Below are positions 14,243-22,313 of a DNA stretch of 36,353 bases, one piece after another (the first letter of the stretch is position 1; every line of letters begins with the position of its first letter). The notes under the pieces were generated by a model, which was given only the letters and a program-made list of their open reading frames with translations, did not search any database and had not been told where the DNA came from. The DNA is from Bdellovibrionales bacterium (lineage in GTDB: Bacteria > Bdellovibrionota > Bdellovibrionia > Bdellovibrionales > UBA1609). A program made the position numbers and the translations under genes. The DNA is taken from positions 118,818 to 155,170 of the forward strand of contig JAHDFM010000002.1 of the NCBI GenBank assembly GCA_020628165.1, given 5' to 3'.

Positions 14243-15292
14243 TTAATTTTCGGTTTGGTTTTGAGACGATTCCAATTGTGATCGAGATGACTCAGATATG
14301 GTTGTGAACTGGCAGTTGAGCGCTTTCAACATTCGTGTTAGCTGTAACGAAGTGGTTTTAAAAGTTTGCTTTGCTTGGTATTTGTAATACTTTTCATGGA
14401 TGGGATCAGATGTTTTTGCTTCAATGACTGGAAAGTATAACTGAGAATTGGTGACAGTTCGAGTGTATGTTCTAGGCACTTTCTTGTTGCCTTTAAGAAA
14501 GTTAAATAGTCGAGTGCTAGTCGATATTATATGACGATAGTTGGGGTTTTCTTCAGTGATTTTTGTAGTGAACAAAAAGATACTACGAACATTTAGTTCT
14601 TCAATGAATTTTTTTTTTTGCTCAGAGGTCATTGAGCGGTAATAATAGTGACGTTTTCCATTAGATACAAATGTAGCAATGTTTGAGTCCTCTGCCATTC
14701 TTTCAGAGAGACGTTCTTTGCCCTCATAACCTTCACTTATTGATCTAGGTGAAAGTTCTTCAGCTATGTAGAAGTCAACAGTTTGTGGTTGACCAAGACA
14801 GGTCACATTTTCTTTATCAGGGTTGCAAAGGCAGCTAAATCGATCTTTCATGCCAGGGTTGCTTACTTGAGCCAGCAAGTTGGGGGTTCTTTGAGTATTG
14901 CAGGCTATTTTGTAATCAAACACTGGCTTTACATATCTGCTTCTAGGCCCCAATTTTACGGATGGGTTGAGCTCCATTGGTAATGTGTTTTTTAGTTGTC
15001 CGATCTCATTAATGATAAGCACACCTCCTTGAAGGTTGCTCTGATGGCAACTTCCTTGTGAAGAACGAGAACAAAAGAGGGTTTGCATACAAAAGTTTTG
15101 ACCAGCGTCAGTTTTTTCTCCGAGGTCGTTGCATTTGTAAATAACTGGTGGAAAAAAATCATGACTTTCACCTTTGAGAGTTACTGTATCTTTTTTGAGC
15201 TCACATTTTTGTGTATCAGGGTATACCAGAGCACTGAAAGAGGTCAGCAGCATTAATATTAAAAAATAATAAAAGTGTTTACAGTTGAACAT
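14243..15292 (-). CDS. Secreted Cys-rich protein, unknown function
   Basis: 349 residues from the ATG at 15292 (a TTG lies one codon earlier). A signal peptide (FLILMLLTSFSALVYP) is followed by a Cys-rich first half (KCELKK, YKCNDLG, NFCMQTLFCSRSS, GSCHQS, IACNTQ, FSCLCNPD, VTCLGQ), suggesting several disulfides and an extracytoplasmic location. The second half (about 200-320) is basic and helical. The tail is Ser/Gln-rich (SSRSQLESSQNQTEN). It overlaps the end of the upstream ApbE-like gene by 14 bp, so the two form an operon. No family was recognised. Confidence 0.7.
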   Translation of the reverse strand: MFNCKHFYYFLILMLLTSFSALVYPDTQKCELKKDTVTLKGESHDFFPPVIYKCNDLGEKTDAGQNFCMQTLFCSRSSQGSCHQSNLQGGVLIINEIGQLKNTLPMELNPSVKLGPRSRYVKPVFDYKIACNTQRTPNLLAQVSNPGMKDRFSCLCNPDKENVTCLGQPQTVDFYIAEELSPRSISEGYEGKERLSERMAEDSNIATFVSNGKRHYYYRSMTSEQKKKFIEELNVRSIFLFTTKITEENPNYRHIISTSTRLFNFLKGNKKVPRTYTRTVTNSQLYFPVIEAKTSDPIHEKYYKYQAKQTFKTTSLQLTRMLKALNCQFTTISESSRSQLESSQNQTEN

Positions 15293-16100
15293 CAATCACT
15301 CGTTTTAAAGGGTTTGAAAATTGACATTTGATATTTGCTGAACAGTGAGCTTTACCAAAGGTATCAAAATACAAATACCCCCAGTGTTTTTTATACTTTT
15401 TAAGTGCGCGCAAGCTCCGCAGTCGATCAGTGCCTCCAGCAATAATCGCCGTCGCCCAAGCGTCGAGTCGAGCTCCCTGCATTTTGTGATTAGCAAATAA
15501 AGTGAGTTTATTTATTGATTGTTTACGGGAGATATTTTGAGGTCTTCTGGTTTTTAATGTTAAACCTGATGTGATCATCCAGCCTCCATTTTTCATATTA
15601 ACCACAGCAAAAGGCATTGGCTCTGACATTGGGTGAGTGGTGTAGAGCGTAGGTTTTTTCTTAACTTGAGGTGCTATATAAACATCACCGGCAAAATCTA
15701 CGATGTAGTCAGTTTTATTTTTTTTGCGGATCATATCGATGACATAGCCTTGAGCTAGGCCTGAAAAATCCCTCTTTTTTTTGTGGATATAATTAAAATC
15801 GGATTGAGTTTCTTTCTTCATTTTTTTTGAGAAGTTTTCAATATTTTTTAATAATTGAGGTTGTATGTTTTTAGCACAAAGAATATTGCCTTGTTTTTTG
15901 TAAAGGCAGTCTGGGTCTAGAGTTCCTTGCAATATTTTTTTTGATTTTAAAAATTTTTGAATGCTTTGGTGAGCTTTTGTACTTCCTTGCCACGAAAAAT
16001 CAACACCAAAGATCTTATCTTGATGAGTTAAACCTGGGGAGTTATGAGGCCAACTAAGCAGGATCAGTAAAGATTGCATTAAGAAAAATTTTGAGATCAT
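15279..16100 (-). CDS. Divergent ApbE-like (FAD:protein FMN transferase family) exported protein
   Basis: 273 residues with an N-terminal signal sequence. Several ApbE blocks are seen in order: DFSGLAQGYVID (111-122, like 'D.ggiAkGyavD'), YIVDFAGDVYI (132-142, like 'lvd.GGDi'), MITSGL (175-180, like 'aTSG') and LDAWATAIIAGG (212-223, like 'aDalaTal.vlG', the metal-binding end). The HIIDP(R)TG motif of true ApbE is not recognisable, and the protein is shorter than the usual 320-350 residues. It may be a divergent flavin transferase or a relative with another role. The downstream Cys-rich gene overlaps it and may encode its partner. The family is likely, activity uncertain. Confidence 0.6.
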   Translation of the reverse strand: MISKFFLMQSLLILLSWPHNSPGLTHQDKIFGVDFSWQGSTKAHQSIQKFLKSKKILQGTLDPDCLYKKQGNILCAKNIQPQLLKNIENFSKKMKKETQSDFNYIHKKKRDFSGLAQGYVIDMIRKKNKTDYIVDFAGDVYIAPQVKKKPTLYTTHPMSEPMPFAVVNMKNGGWMITSGLTLKTRRPQNISRKQSINKLTLFANHKMQGARLDAWATAIIAGGTDRLRSLRALKKYKKHWGYLYFDTFGKAHCSANIKCQFSNPLKRVIDVQL

Positions 16101-16355
16101 ATATATATGTTAAGACATTGAAAAACTGAACTCAATGATGTTCATTTTTTAAAGATAACAAGTTAACGTTTTTCTACTTTCATCTAGCTAAATAACTGAG
16201 AGTCCTTTTTTAGAAGAACGAACGACTTAAAAGAGTTCGCTGTGGTTTTGGATTAAAGTTTGTATGTAAAAGCTACATCTCAAAGAAAGTAATTACAAAA
16301 TTTAAATACGAGGCAAAAAATAAGGTCAATGATTTTAACAATTTAAACATAATAT
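16101..16355. other. Divergent promoter region
   Basis: About 255 bp between the minus-strand ApbE-like gene and the plus-strand unknown gene. AT-rich, with a small CGAAC/GTTCG inverted repeat near 16220-16240. No clear promoter consensus or RNA gene was seen. Confidence 0.35.
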
Positions 16356-17828
16356 ATGGTAATTTTAAGGCATGTAATTTGCTACTGTACGTTTCTTATG
16401 AACTTCATACTTACTATAACTTTAAAGATAGCTTTTGTATTGAGTGTTTTTGCGAATCAAGACGAATTGAACTCGGCATTCGAGCTAGTTTTGCAAACAC
16501 AGGTTGAGACATCAACAGAACTAAAATTAGCAGAACAAATAGTATTAGAATATTTACTTCGTTTGGAAGTAGATGGGTTTCCACCTAATGACATAAATGC
16601 TCTTCTTTCACACACTATGATTGATGAAAAAAGTAAAGTGATCCCTGATTTGGGAGCTAAGAAAATAACAAATCTTTTAAAATATGGTTCTATTGGTTTT
16701 CGTATGTTGCGATTAGATACGGGGGCAACAAATATTGGGATAAACTCACTCAGACAGGCACAAAACAATGCCACCATGGCAGCAACTGGAGTGTTAAACC
16801 CAACATCTATTTTTGAAAGTGTTCGTACTCTTGGCGTAGCTACAAGAGATGGCTTTCGTTTGTTTGAAATATTACGTGATTTAAAGGCAATAAACGCAGA
16901 CTCTATGCCAGGGACAAGCATTTCCATAATGGACGCTGATTATCAGCCACTTGTTAATTACATTCGTGCAGTTGAGATTTTAAATGTATTACATCAGTTT
17001 CGTTCTGATGTTATTTCCACATCCAGTTTTAGAAATTTCTACTCTTTGATTCTGGCAGAGGTTTTTGCTGAGTTTGTCAATATCAGTCGCCAAGTGAGTG
17101 GGATACAAATGATCTCGGGTGGTGAACCTTTGTCGTTTCAATTTATATCTATTGTGGCCTACGCTCTTCAAGACTTACCAATTGAGCTAACAAATGAGGT
17201 TATAACATATGTGGAAGACAACTACGTTGATTTTTCTCAAGGTGAGTCAAGAAACAGTAGGGCTGCCAGGCAGCATGAAGTGAGCGAAGCTTTAGATAAG
17301 TTAAAGATGAGCTTGGAGAATATAGATCAACTAAAAAAGCAGCCCATGTACTCAGGGAAGCTCGTCGCCGTTTCTTACATTGCGCTTGGACTTTTACAAT
17401 CAGAACTCGAAACAGTCGACACTGTTCTAGAATACCTAGAACGCTCAAATGAACTTATGAATAAACTGGGTGTTAATGAGGGTGCAAATATTCGCTTAGT
17501 AACAAATGCAATTTCAAAAAGCGCCACTGCCTTAAGAGAGACAGGGCATGTGTCCGGAAACGCTTTGATCGGGTTAATGAGAATCCCACAATATGGAGCT
17601 AACCTCGCCTCTGATGGAATTGAGTACACTTTATCTGGCATTTCTAAGGTAGCTTCTTCCATGGCGTCAGCTGCAATGGTATCAGCAAGTACTGTTGGTA
17701 GTGCCTTTCAGGCAACTGGTGATTCTATTTCTGGAGCAGCAAGCTCGGCATTGAACACTGTCAAAGGAGTTATGAATCGATGTGAGCAGGTCGTGCCTGA
17801 ACAAGACATTTCAGATAAAAATAATTAA
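16356..17828 (+). CDS. Exported protein of unknown function with Ala/Ser/Gly-rich tail
   Basis: 490 residues if the ATG at 16356 is used; the in-frame ATG at 16398 gives a cleaner signal peptide (MNFILTITLKIAFVLSVFA). Neither start has a clear ribosome site. The mature protein is almost entirely helical. The last about 90 residues (from ISKSATALRETG) are a run of small residues with repeating GxxxS/A spacing (LASDGIEYTLSG, ASSMASAAMVSAS), suggesting long amphipathic helices that could insert in a membrane or coil together. It ends with a single Cys and a polar tail. No family was recognised. Confidence 0.7.
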   Translation: MVILRHVICYCTFLMNFILTITLKIAFVLSVFANQDELNSAFELVLQTQVETSTELKLAEQIVLEYLLRLEVDGFPPNDINALLSHTMIDEKSKVIPDLGAKKITNLLKYGSIGFRMLRLDTGATNIGINSLRQAQNNATMAATGVLNPTSIFESVRTLGVATRDGFRLFEILRDLKAINADSMPGTSISIMDADYQPLVNYIRAVEILNVLHQFRSDVISTSSFRNFYSLILAEVFAEFVNISRQVSGIQMISGGEPLSFQFISIVAYALQDLPIELTNEVITYVEDNYVDFSQGESRNSRAARQHEVSEALDKLKMSLENIDQLKKQPMYSGKLVAVSYIALGLLQSELETVDTVLEYLERSNELMNKLGVNEGANIRLVTNAISKSATALRETGHVSGNALIGLMRIPQYGANLASDGIEYTLSGISKVASSMASAAMVSASTVGSAFQATGDSISGAASSALNTVKGVMNRCEQVVPEQDISDKNN

Positions 17829-17894
17829 AATATAAACTTGGTTGCTCAGATAATACTAGTATTACAATACATATTAAAATTAGACTAATAAAAG

Positions 17895-18725
17895 TTAATT
17901 AACACTTTCATCAAAAAAGCGAAGAATCTGTTCACGGTGAAAATAATAGGTTCGAATGATGGAGTTGGCATGACTGGAGTGGTGTTTAATCGAAAATTCA
18001 GGTTCAGCAGACCAATGAGTGATTAAGTTTTTTTGAAAGTCGCCGGGCACGGTGGTGTCCTCTGTCGACATCACTGCAGCAAAGTGAATGTGACTTGGTT
18101 TTTCTTTAGGTATTTTCCAAACAATAGCTTCACACAACGCGGTTTCATATTGTTGATGAGTTTTAAAATCAAACCTTTTCATTCTGATTTTTCGTACACG
18201 TTTTAAGAGTCTTTCGTTAGCACTGGCGATAGAACTGCACAGAGGAGTGCCTGATACGACGCTGTAATAAGCCTTTATGTTCTTACCAAGCTCTGGGTTG
18301 CCCATGGCGACGTTGGCAATAAAGCCGCCAGCACTGGTTGCAAAAATGCCTATGTTATAATTCTGTAATTTATCTAAGGTGAGAAATAAGGCTTTTTGGG
18401 CTCGTCGCATGTAGCGATTGTGAATGTCTAAATCAATGCTGTACTCATCATCGTCTGTCCAATTTTCGAGGATAAAGCTTGTGTAGCCATTTTTGCAAAA
18501 GTACTCGGCATATTTTTTATCGATATAGTTTTTTCCACCAGTTGGCGGTAGAATTAATATAGCTTTGGTGTCGCTTCGATCAGTTCTAGCGTACATAGAC
18601 AGTTTTATATTAAAGTCATTTTCGCTGTAAGTGAGTTTTTTAATGTTGCAGTTGTCTTTTATAAATCCCATATTTTTTTGAGTACATGATGTGAGGACTA
18701 AGGTTAATAAAAGGAGAAGTTTCAT
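17895..18725 (-). CDS. Lipoprotein alpha/beta hydrolase
   Basis: 276 residues. The signal sequence ends LTSC with Cys14 as the lipid site. The oxyanion-side segment ILILPPTGG and a nucleophile elbow IFATSAGGF (Ser131) are visible. The first Gly of the usual GxSxG is Ala. Asp223 (STEDTTVP) and His252 (SSHANS) are well placed to complete a Ser-Asp-His triad. The closest general type is the dienelactone-hydrolase/peptidase-like alpha/beta hydrolases. It would act in the periplasm or at the outer membrane on an ester or peptide substrate. It is convergent with the unknown gene at 16356 and divergent from the SplB-like gene. Confidence 0.75.
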   Translation of the reverse strand: MKLLLLLTLVLTSCTQKNMGFIKDNCNIKKLTYSENDFNIKLSMYARTDRSDTKAILILPPTGGKNYIDKKYAEYFCKNGYTSFILENWTDDDEYSIDLDIHNRYMRRAQKALFLTLDKLQNYNIGIFATSAGGFIANVAMGNPELGKNIKAYYSVVSGTPLCSSIASANERLLKRVRKIRMKRFDFKTHQQYETALCEAIVWKIPKEKPSHIHFAAVMSTEDTTVPGDFQKNLITHWSAEPEFSIKHHSSHANSIIRTYYFHREQILRFFDESVN

Positions 18726-18949
18726 GACTTCTATTTATACTTATTTGTGATGAATTTGCTAGTGGAGAGTTTTGGTTGATTTCCTTTTAACGATAACTGG
18801 GGTTGAGCTTCAAACTCTAAAGCTTGTAGGTGTTTGTATTTCGGCTTAAGTATCTGTAATCACTTGCAAAGACTCTGTTTTACAATGTCAGTAATGGATA
18901 CTTAATTCTATTGCTTTTTTATAAATTAGTGCATATTACCAAATGTATT

Positions 18950-20227
18950 ATGAGTCTTGAGCCAGTTACTAAATTTGATCAACATGTCAAAACGACTTTG
19001 TTTGAAAGTCTCTTAGAGTCTGAAAAGATCTCTGTTAAAAATTTGGCTGTTCAACACCAGTTTTCATATCAAGAGTTAAAACTATTTATAGAAAAGACAA
19101 TAGATCTGCGCATGTGGGGAGAATCTTCAGCGAAACAATTGTGGCAAAAATTTTCTCTGCAAAAACAAAATGTAAAAGGGCGAGATCATAAAAAACAGGT
19201 CTTTCAACTTTTCAACACTCATTACGAAAGCCTCAAAGACAACTCCTTTTCATTTCGGCAAAAGCCTGAGTTGAGTTCTGAGTACAAGATCACCAAGCAA
19301 GAACTACGCAAAGAGGGCAACCAACAAGAAGTTTTTGGCATGTGTGCCGTACAATCAGAAAAAACCAGTTGCTGTAACTTACGCACCATCGATGCTGTTA
19401 AAAATTGTGGCTTTGGCTGTAGTTATTGTAGCATTCAAACCATGTACGGCGACGAAACAGTTGTCTTTGACGAAAATTTACAAGTAAAACTTGATGGCAT
19501 TCAGTTAGATAAAAATAAACTTTACCATATCGGTACAGGGCAGGCCTCGGACTCTTTGATGTGGGGCAATCAGCACGGGGTTTTAGACTCTATGCTAGGC
19601 TTTGCTAAAAAATGGCCTAACGCTTTATTAGAGTTTAAAACTAAGTCAAAAAACATCAAGTATTTACTTAAAGAGCAGAGACCTAAAAACATAGTTTGTT
19701 CTTGGTCTGTGAACCCCCAAGATATCATCGAAAATGAAGAGCACCTCACAGCAAGTTTTGCTGACCGTGTGAAGGCAGCAAGGGCCTGTGCCGATCATGG
19801 CATCAAAGTTGGGTTTCATCTTCATCCCATGATTTATTATCGGGACTGGCAAGAGGGTTATCAGCATGTCATTCAAACGTTGGTCGATCAGTTCAAACCA
19901 GAAGAGGTCCTATTTGTTTCTTTTGGTTCTTTAACATTCTCTAAGCCGGTTATTAAAAAGATCAGACAATACAACATTCAAAGTAAAATGCTTCAAATGC
20001 CTATGGTGTCTAATCCTGAAGGTAAGCAAACCTACCCCTTTGAAGTGAAAAAGCAAATGTTCAAATTTGCCTATGACCAGTTTCAATGCTGGCATGACAA
20101 AGTGTACTTCTTTTTGTGCATGGAAGAAAAGCGCTTGTGGCAAACCACCTTTGGTTGGGAGTACGCCAACAATGAAATGTTTGAACAAGACCTTGTCACA
20201 AAAGCCTTTGCTAAAATAAATCAATAA
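18950..20227 (+). CDS. Radical SAM protein of the spore photoproduct lyase (SplB) family
   Basis: About 425 residues from ATG 18950 (MSLEPVTK). In-frame TTG 18911 and GTG 18929 are less likely. The 4Fe-4S radical SAM motif is CGFGCSYC (Cys153, 157, 160), followed by SIQTMYG. The C-terminal half follows SplB closely: CSWSVNPQDIIENEE, ADRVKAARACADHGIKVGFHLHPMIYY, WQEGYQHVIQTL, LFVSFGSLTFSKPVIKKI and VYFFLCMEEKRLWQ. SplB repairs the thymine spore photoproduct in spore-formers, but homologues occur in non-sporulating bacteria with unknown substrates. The segment where SplB has its hydrogen-donor Cys appears as GQASDSL with no Cys. An extra N-terminal region of about 130 residues (with Cys132, 141, 142 at its end) is present. 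Confidence 0.85.
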   Translation: MSLEPVTKFDQHVKTTLFESLLESEKISVKNLAVQHQFSYQELKLFIEKTIDLRMWGESSAKQLWQKFSLQKQNVKGRDHKKQVFQLFNTHYESLKDNSFSFRQKPELSSEYKITKQELRKEGNQQEVFGMCAVQSEKTSCCNLRTIDAVKNCGFGCSYCSIQTMYGDETVVFDENLQVKLDGIQLDKNKLYHIGTGQASDSLMWGNQHGVLDSMLGFAKKWPNALLEFKTKSKNIKYLLKEQRPKNIVCSWSVNPQDIIENEEHLTASFADRVKAARACADHGIKVGFHLHPMIYYRDWQEGYQHVIQTLVDQFKPEEVLFVSFGSLTFSKPVIKKIRQYNIQSKMLQMPMVSNPEGKQTYPFEVKKQMFKFAYDQFQCWHDKVYFFLCMEEKRLWQTTFGWEYANNEMFEQDLVTKAFAKINQ

Positions 20228-20275
20228 CGAGTTATTGTCCTGCAATGGTTGAAGTGAGTTGGTAATAGATGTTAA

Positions 20276-22177
20276 TTACAATACTTTAAGAACTTTAAAA
20301 CGTCGATTATCAAAAACAGTTTCAAAGTAACTAGAGTTTTTAAACTGACGATCACAAAACTGTTGATCCGTTTGGTAAGATCCTTCGTTGATCAGTTGTT
20401 GCATCACGCAGCCAGTTGAGCTTTTATAATAACAATAAGTACCTTCGCTAATGACATATTTGATTTTGAACTTGCTAAAGTATGTGTGCAGTGAGTCTTC
20501 AGAAAAGTTACCGTAGATCTTGTAGCTTTGTTTCACTCTATTTCTGAGCTCTTGGTTTTCATATTGAGGATGAAGGTGAATAGGCCTTCCAGTTAAAAGT
20601 CGTACGCTGGATGACAAAGGCATAGATGCCACGATGATGTCATTTTTTTGTGTGTTCTCTGAAATAAACTGAGTGAGCTCAGCAAGAGTGTTGCCAGGGA
20701 GGGGACGTTGTCGTTCCCAGAGGTCATTGTATGTATTTTTACTAAGGGCTAAGATAGCTACAGATAAGAGAACTGAAATGATCGGTACGACCATCTTGTT
20801 ATTAAATTTTTGACTTAAAAATTGTGCGATATGAAATACAGAGAAACCGATAAAAATAATAGCAACTGGGAGACCAATAATTAAAAATCTCTGACTCATA
20901 TAGGCGATAATAGCAAAACCAATAGTTATAAGACATGTAAAATAATATGAATTGGCTTTTGATTCTCCTTTTAAGAAGGAAAGAAGGTGCTTAATTAAAA
21001 AGTACCCCATAGAAAGTAACAGCAAGTACAAAAAGCCATTTGAGAACATTTGACCCAGCTGCCAAGATCCGATGGAGTTAAACGCGTCATCGCACATATA
21101 AAGAAGAGCATGAAAATCATTGTTTTGCTTTAGACGTTGACTGATAAATTTAAAAACGTGATTGTCGCTTGTTAAATTAAAAAGATTTCCAAAAGCAGTA
21201 TGAGACAAAATACTGGCTGTAAAAACACCTAGCACGCATAATAACCGCCTCAACCAAGTATTTAATTGAAAAGAAGATTTTTTGTAACCTATAAGTAGAA
21301 GGGTGACTATAAAAAACACACTGATAAAATTAAACAAAGCTCCTACAACTAAAGCGCTTCCTAATAAGTAAACACAAGTGATCAGCCAAGAGGCAGTTAT
21401 CAATAAAAAATAATCAAGTAACTTATTTAAAGAAACTTGAGAAAAAACAAATAAGCCCAGCAAAGCAATGATATTCACGATCAAAGCAAATTGAGTGAAT
21501 TGCCAAAAAGAAATCTGCACAACTAAACTCACTACAAAGGAGATATCAATAAATCTTAAGTTTTTAATAAAATCCATTTTTTTGCTAATTTTGTCAGAGA
21601 GGCTAGGTGCCTTGATCAGTAAAAGAGTGCACAGCACATGAAATAAAAAAAGTGTGATGCCGGCATTTTCTCGCAAAGGTGTGTTGGTGGTCATACGAGT
21701 CAATGACTCAAAATTAGTGAGATAAAGGGCTAATGGCAGTGCCCCTGCCCATATGTTTTGTGTCATGTAAATAACAATGAAAAGTACTAAGAACAAGCTC
21801 AGACCATTTATGGTGTAAGCGATGTAATTATATAACTTAATGGGTGACACTTTTATACCAAGAGCGTGACCAAGTCTATAAATGGCTCCTGTGAAAAGTT
21901 CAAAGCTAATATTGAAGCGGCGATGTGGGTTAATATTATTAGGAGCTTCATAAGTAGAACTACTGAAGTAATTTTTAATGGCTGAGCTAAAAGAGTCTGC
22001 AGAAATAAAGTCTTTATAAAACGAGTAATAAAAAGCTCCTTCAGAAAACAACACCCCCTCTTGTTGTGTCTCCGTTAATTGATGGGCTTGATGTAAGTTT
22101 TGATGATATAAAAAATGGACATGTGAATACGTAAAAGCAATGATAATTAAAACAGGGATTAAAATTTTGTAACGCAT
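20276..22177 (-). CDS. DPY19-like membrane protein (putative tryptophan C-mannosyltransferase family)
   Basis: 633 residues with about 10-12 membrane helices by eye and a soluble C-terminal domain of about 100 residues. Several blocks match the DPY19 family in order: FSEGAFYYSFYKDF (44-57, like 'EMGLYYSYFK', containing the first-loop Glu), RRFNISFELFTGAIYR (86-101), TRMTTNTPLREN (160-171, like 'TRVMWTPPLRES'), WQFTQFALIVNIIALL (225-240, like 'WQFAQFVLLTQIASL'), NDFHALLYMCDDAF (353-366), and a C-terminal domain with VASMPLSSSVRLLTGRPI, HPQYENQELRNRVKQSYKIY and ISEGTYCYYKSSTGC. DPY19 enzymes attach mannose from a polyprenyl phosphate to Trp of exported proteins. Family members are about 650-750 residues. 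Family call is strong; activity and lipid donor are inferred. Confidence 0.82.
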   Translation of the reverse strand: MRYKILIPVLIIIAFTYSHVHFLYHQNLHQAHQLTETQQEGVLFSEGAFYYSFYKDFISADSFSSAIKNYFSSSTYEAPNNINPHRRFNISFELFTGAIYRLGHALGIKVSPIKLYNYIAYTINGLSLFLVLFIVIYMTQNIWAGALPLALYLTNFESLTRMTTNTPLRENAGITLFLFHVLCTLLLIKAPSLSDKISKKMDFIKNLRFIDISFVVSLVVQISFWQFTQFALIVNIIALLGLFVFSQVSLNKLLDYFLLITASWLITCVYLLGSALVVGALFNFISVFFIVTLLLIGYKKSSFQLNTWLRRLLCVLGVFTASILSHTAFGNLFNLTSDNHVFKFISQRLKQNNDFHALLYMCDDAFNSIGSWQLGQMFSNGFLYLLLLSMGYFLIKHLLSFLKGESKANSYYFTCLITIGFAIIAYMSQRFLIIGLPVAIIFIGFSVFHIAQFLSQKFNNKMVVPIISVLLSVAILALSKNTYNDLWERQRPLPGNTLAELTQFISENTQKNDIIVASMPLSSSVRLLTGRPIHLHPQYENQELRNRVKQSYKIYGNFSEDSLHTYFSKFKIKYVISEGTYCYYKSSTGCVMQQLINEGSYQTDQQFCDRQFKNSSYFETVFDNRRFKVLKVL

Positions 22178-22242
22178 TTAAAAATTCTATTGAATTAATC
22201 AAGAACATACAACCAGTTGCAAACAAATCTTAGGTATATTTA

Positions 22243-22277
22243 AAATAAAAAAACCTGTCACAAAGCTGTAACAGGTT
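22243..22277 (-). terminator. Intrinsic terminator of ftsK
   Basis: Read on the minus strand, AACCTGTTAC (22277-22268) pairs with GTGACAGGTT (22261-22252) with one G-T pair and a 6-nt loop. A T-rich run (TTTTTATTTT) follows. It lies about 40 bp after the ftsK stop. Confidence 0.85.
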
Positions 22278-22313
22278 ATTAATAATATCTTTATATTTTA
22301 AGGTGAGCTGTGC

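Noticed and set aside
16457-16927. 156-codon minus-strand frame opposite the 490-residue gene
   Set aside because: It is a shadow frame with no ribosome site, while the plus-strand gene has a signal peptide and coherent composition.
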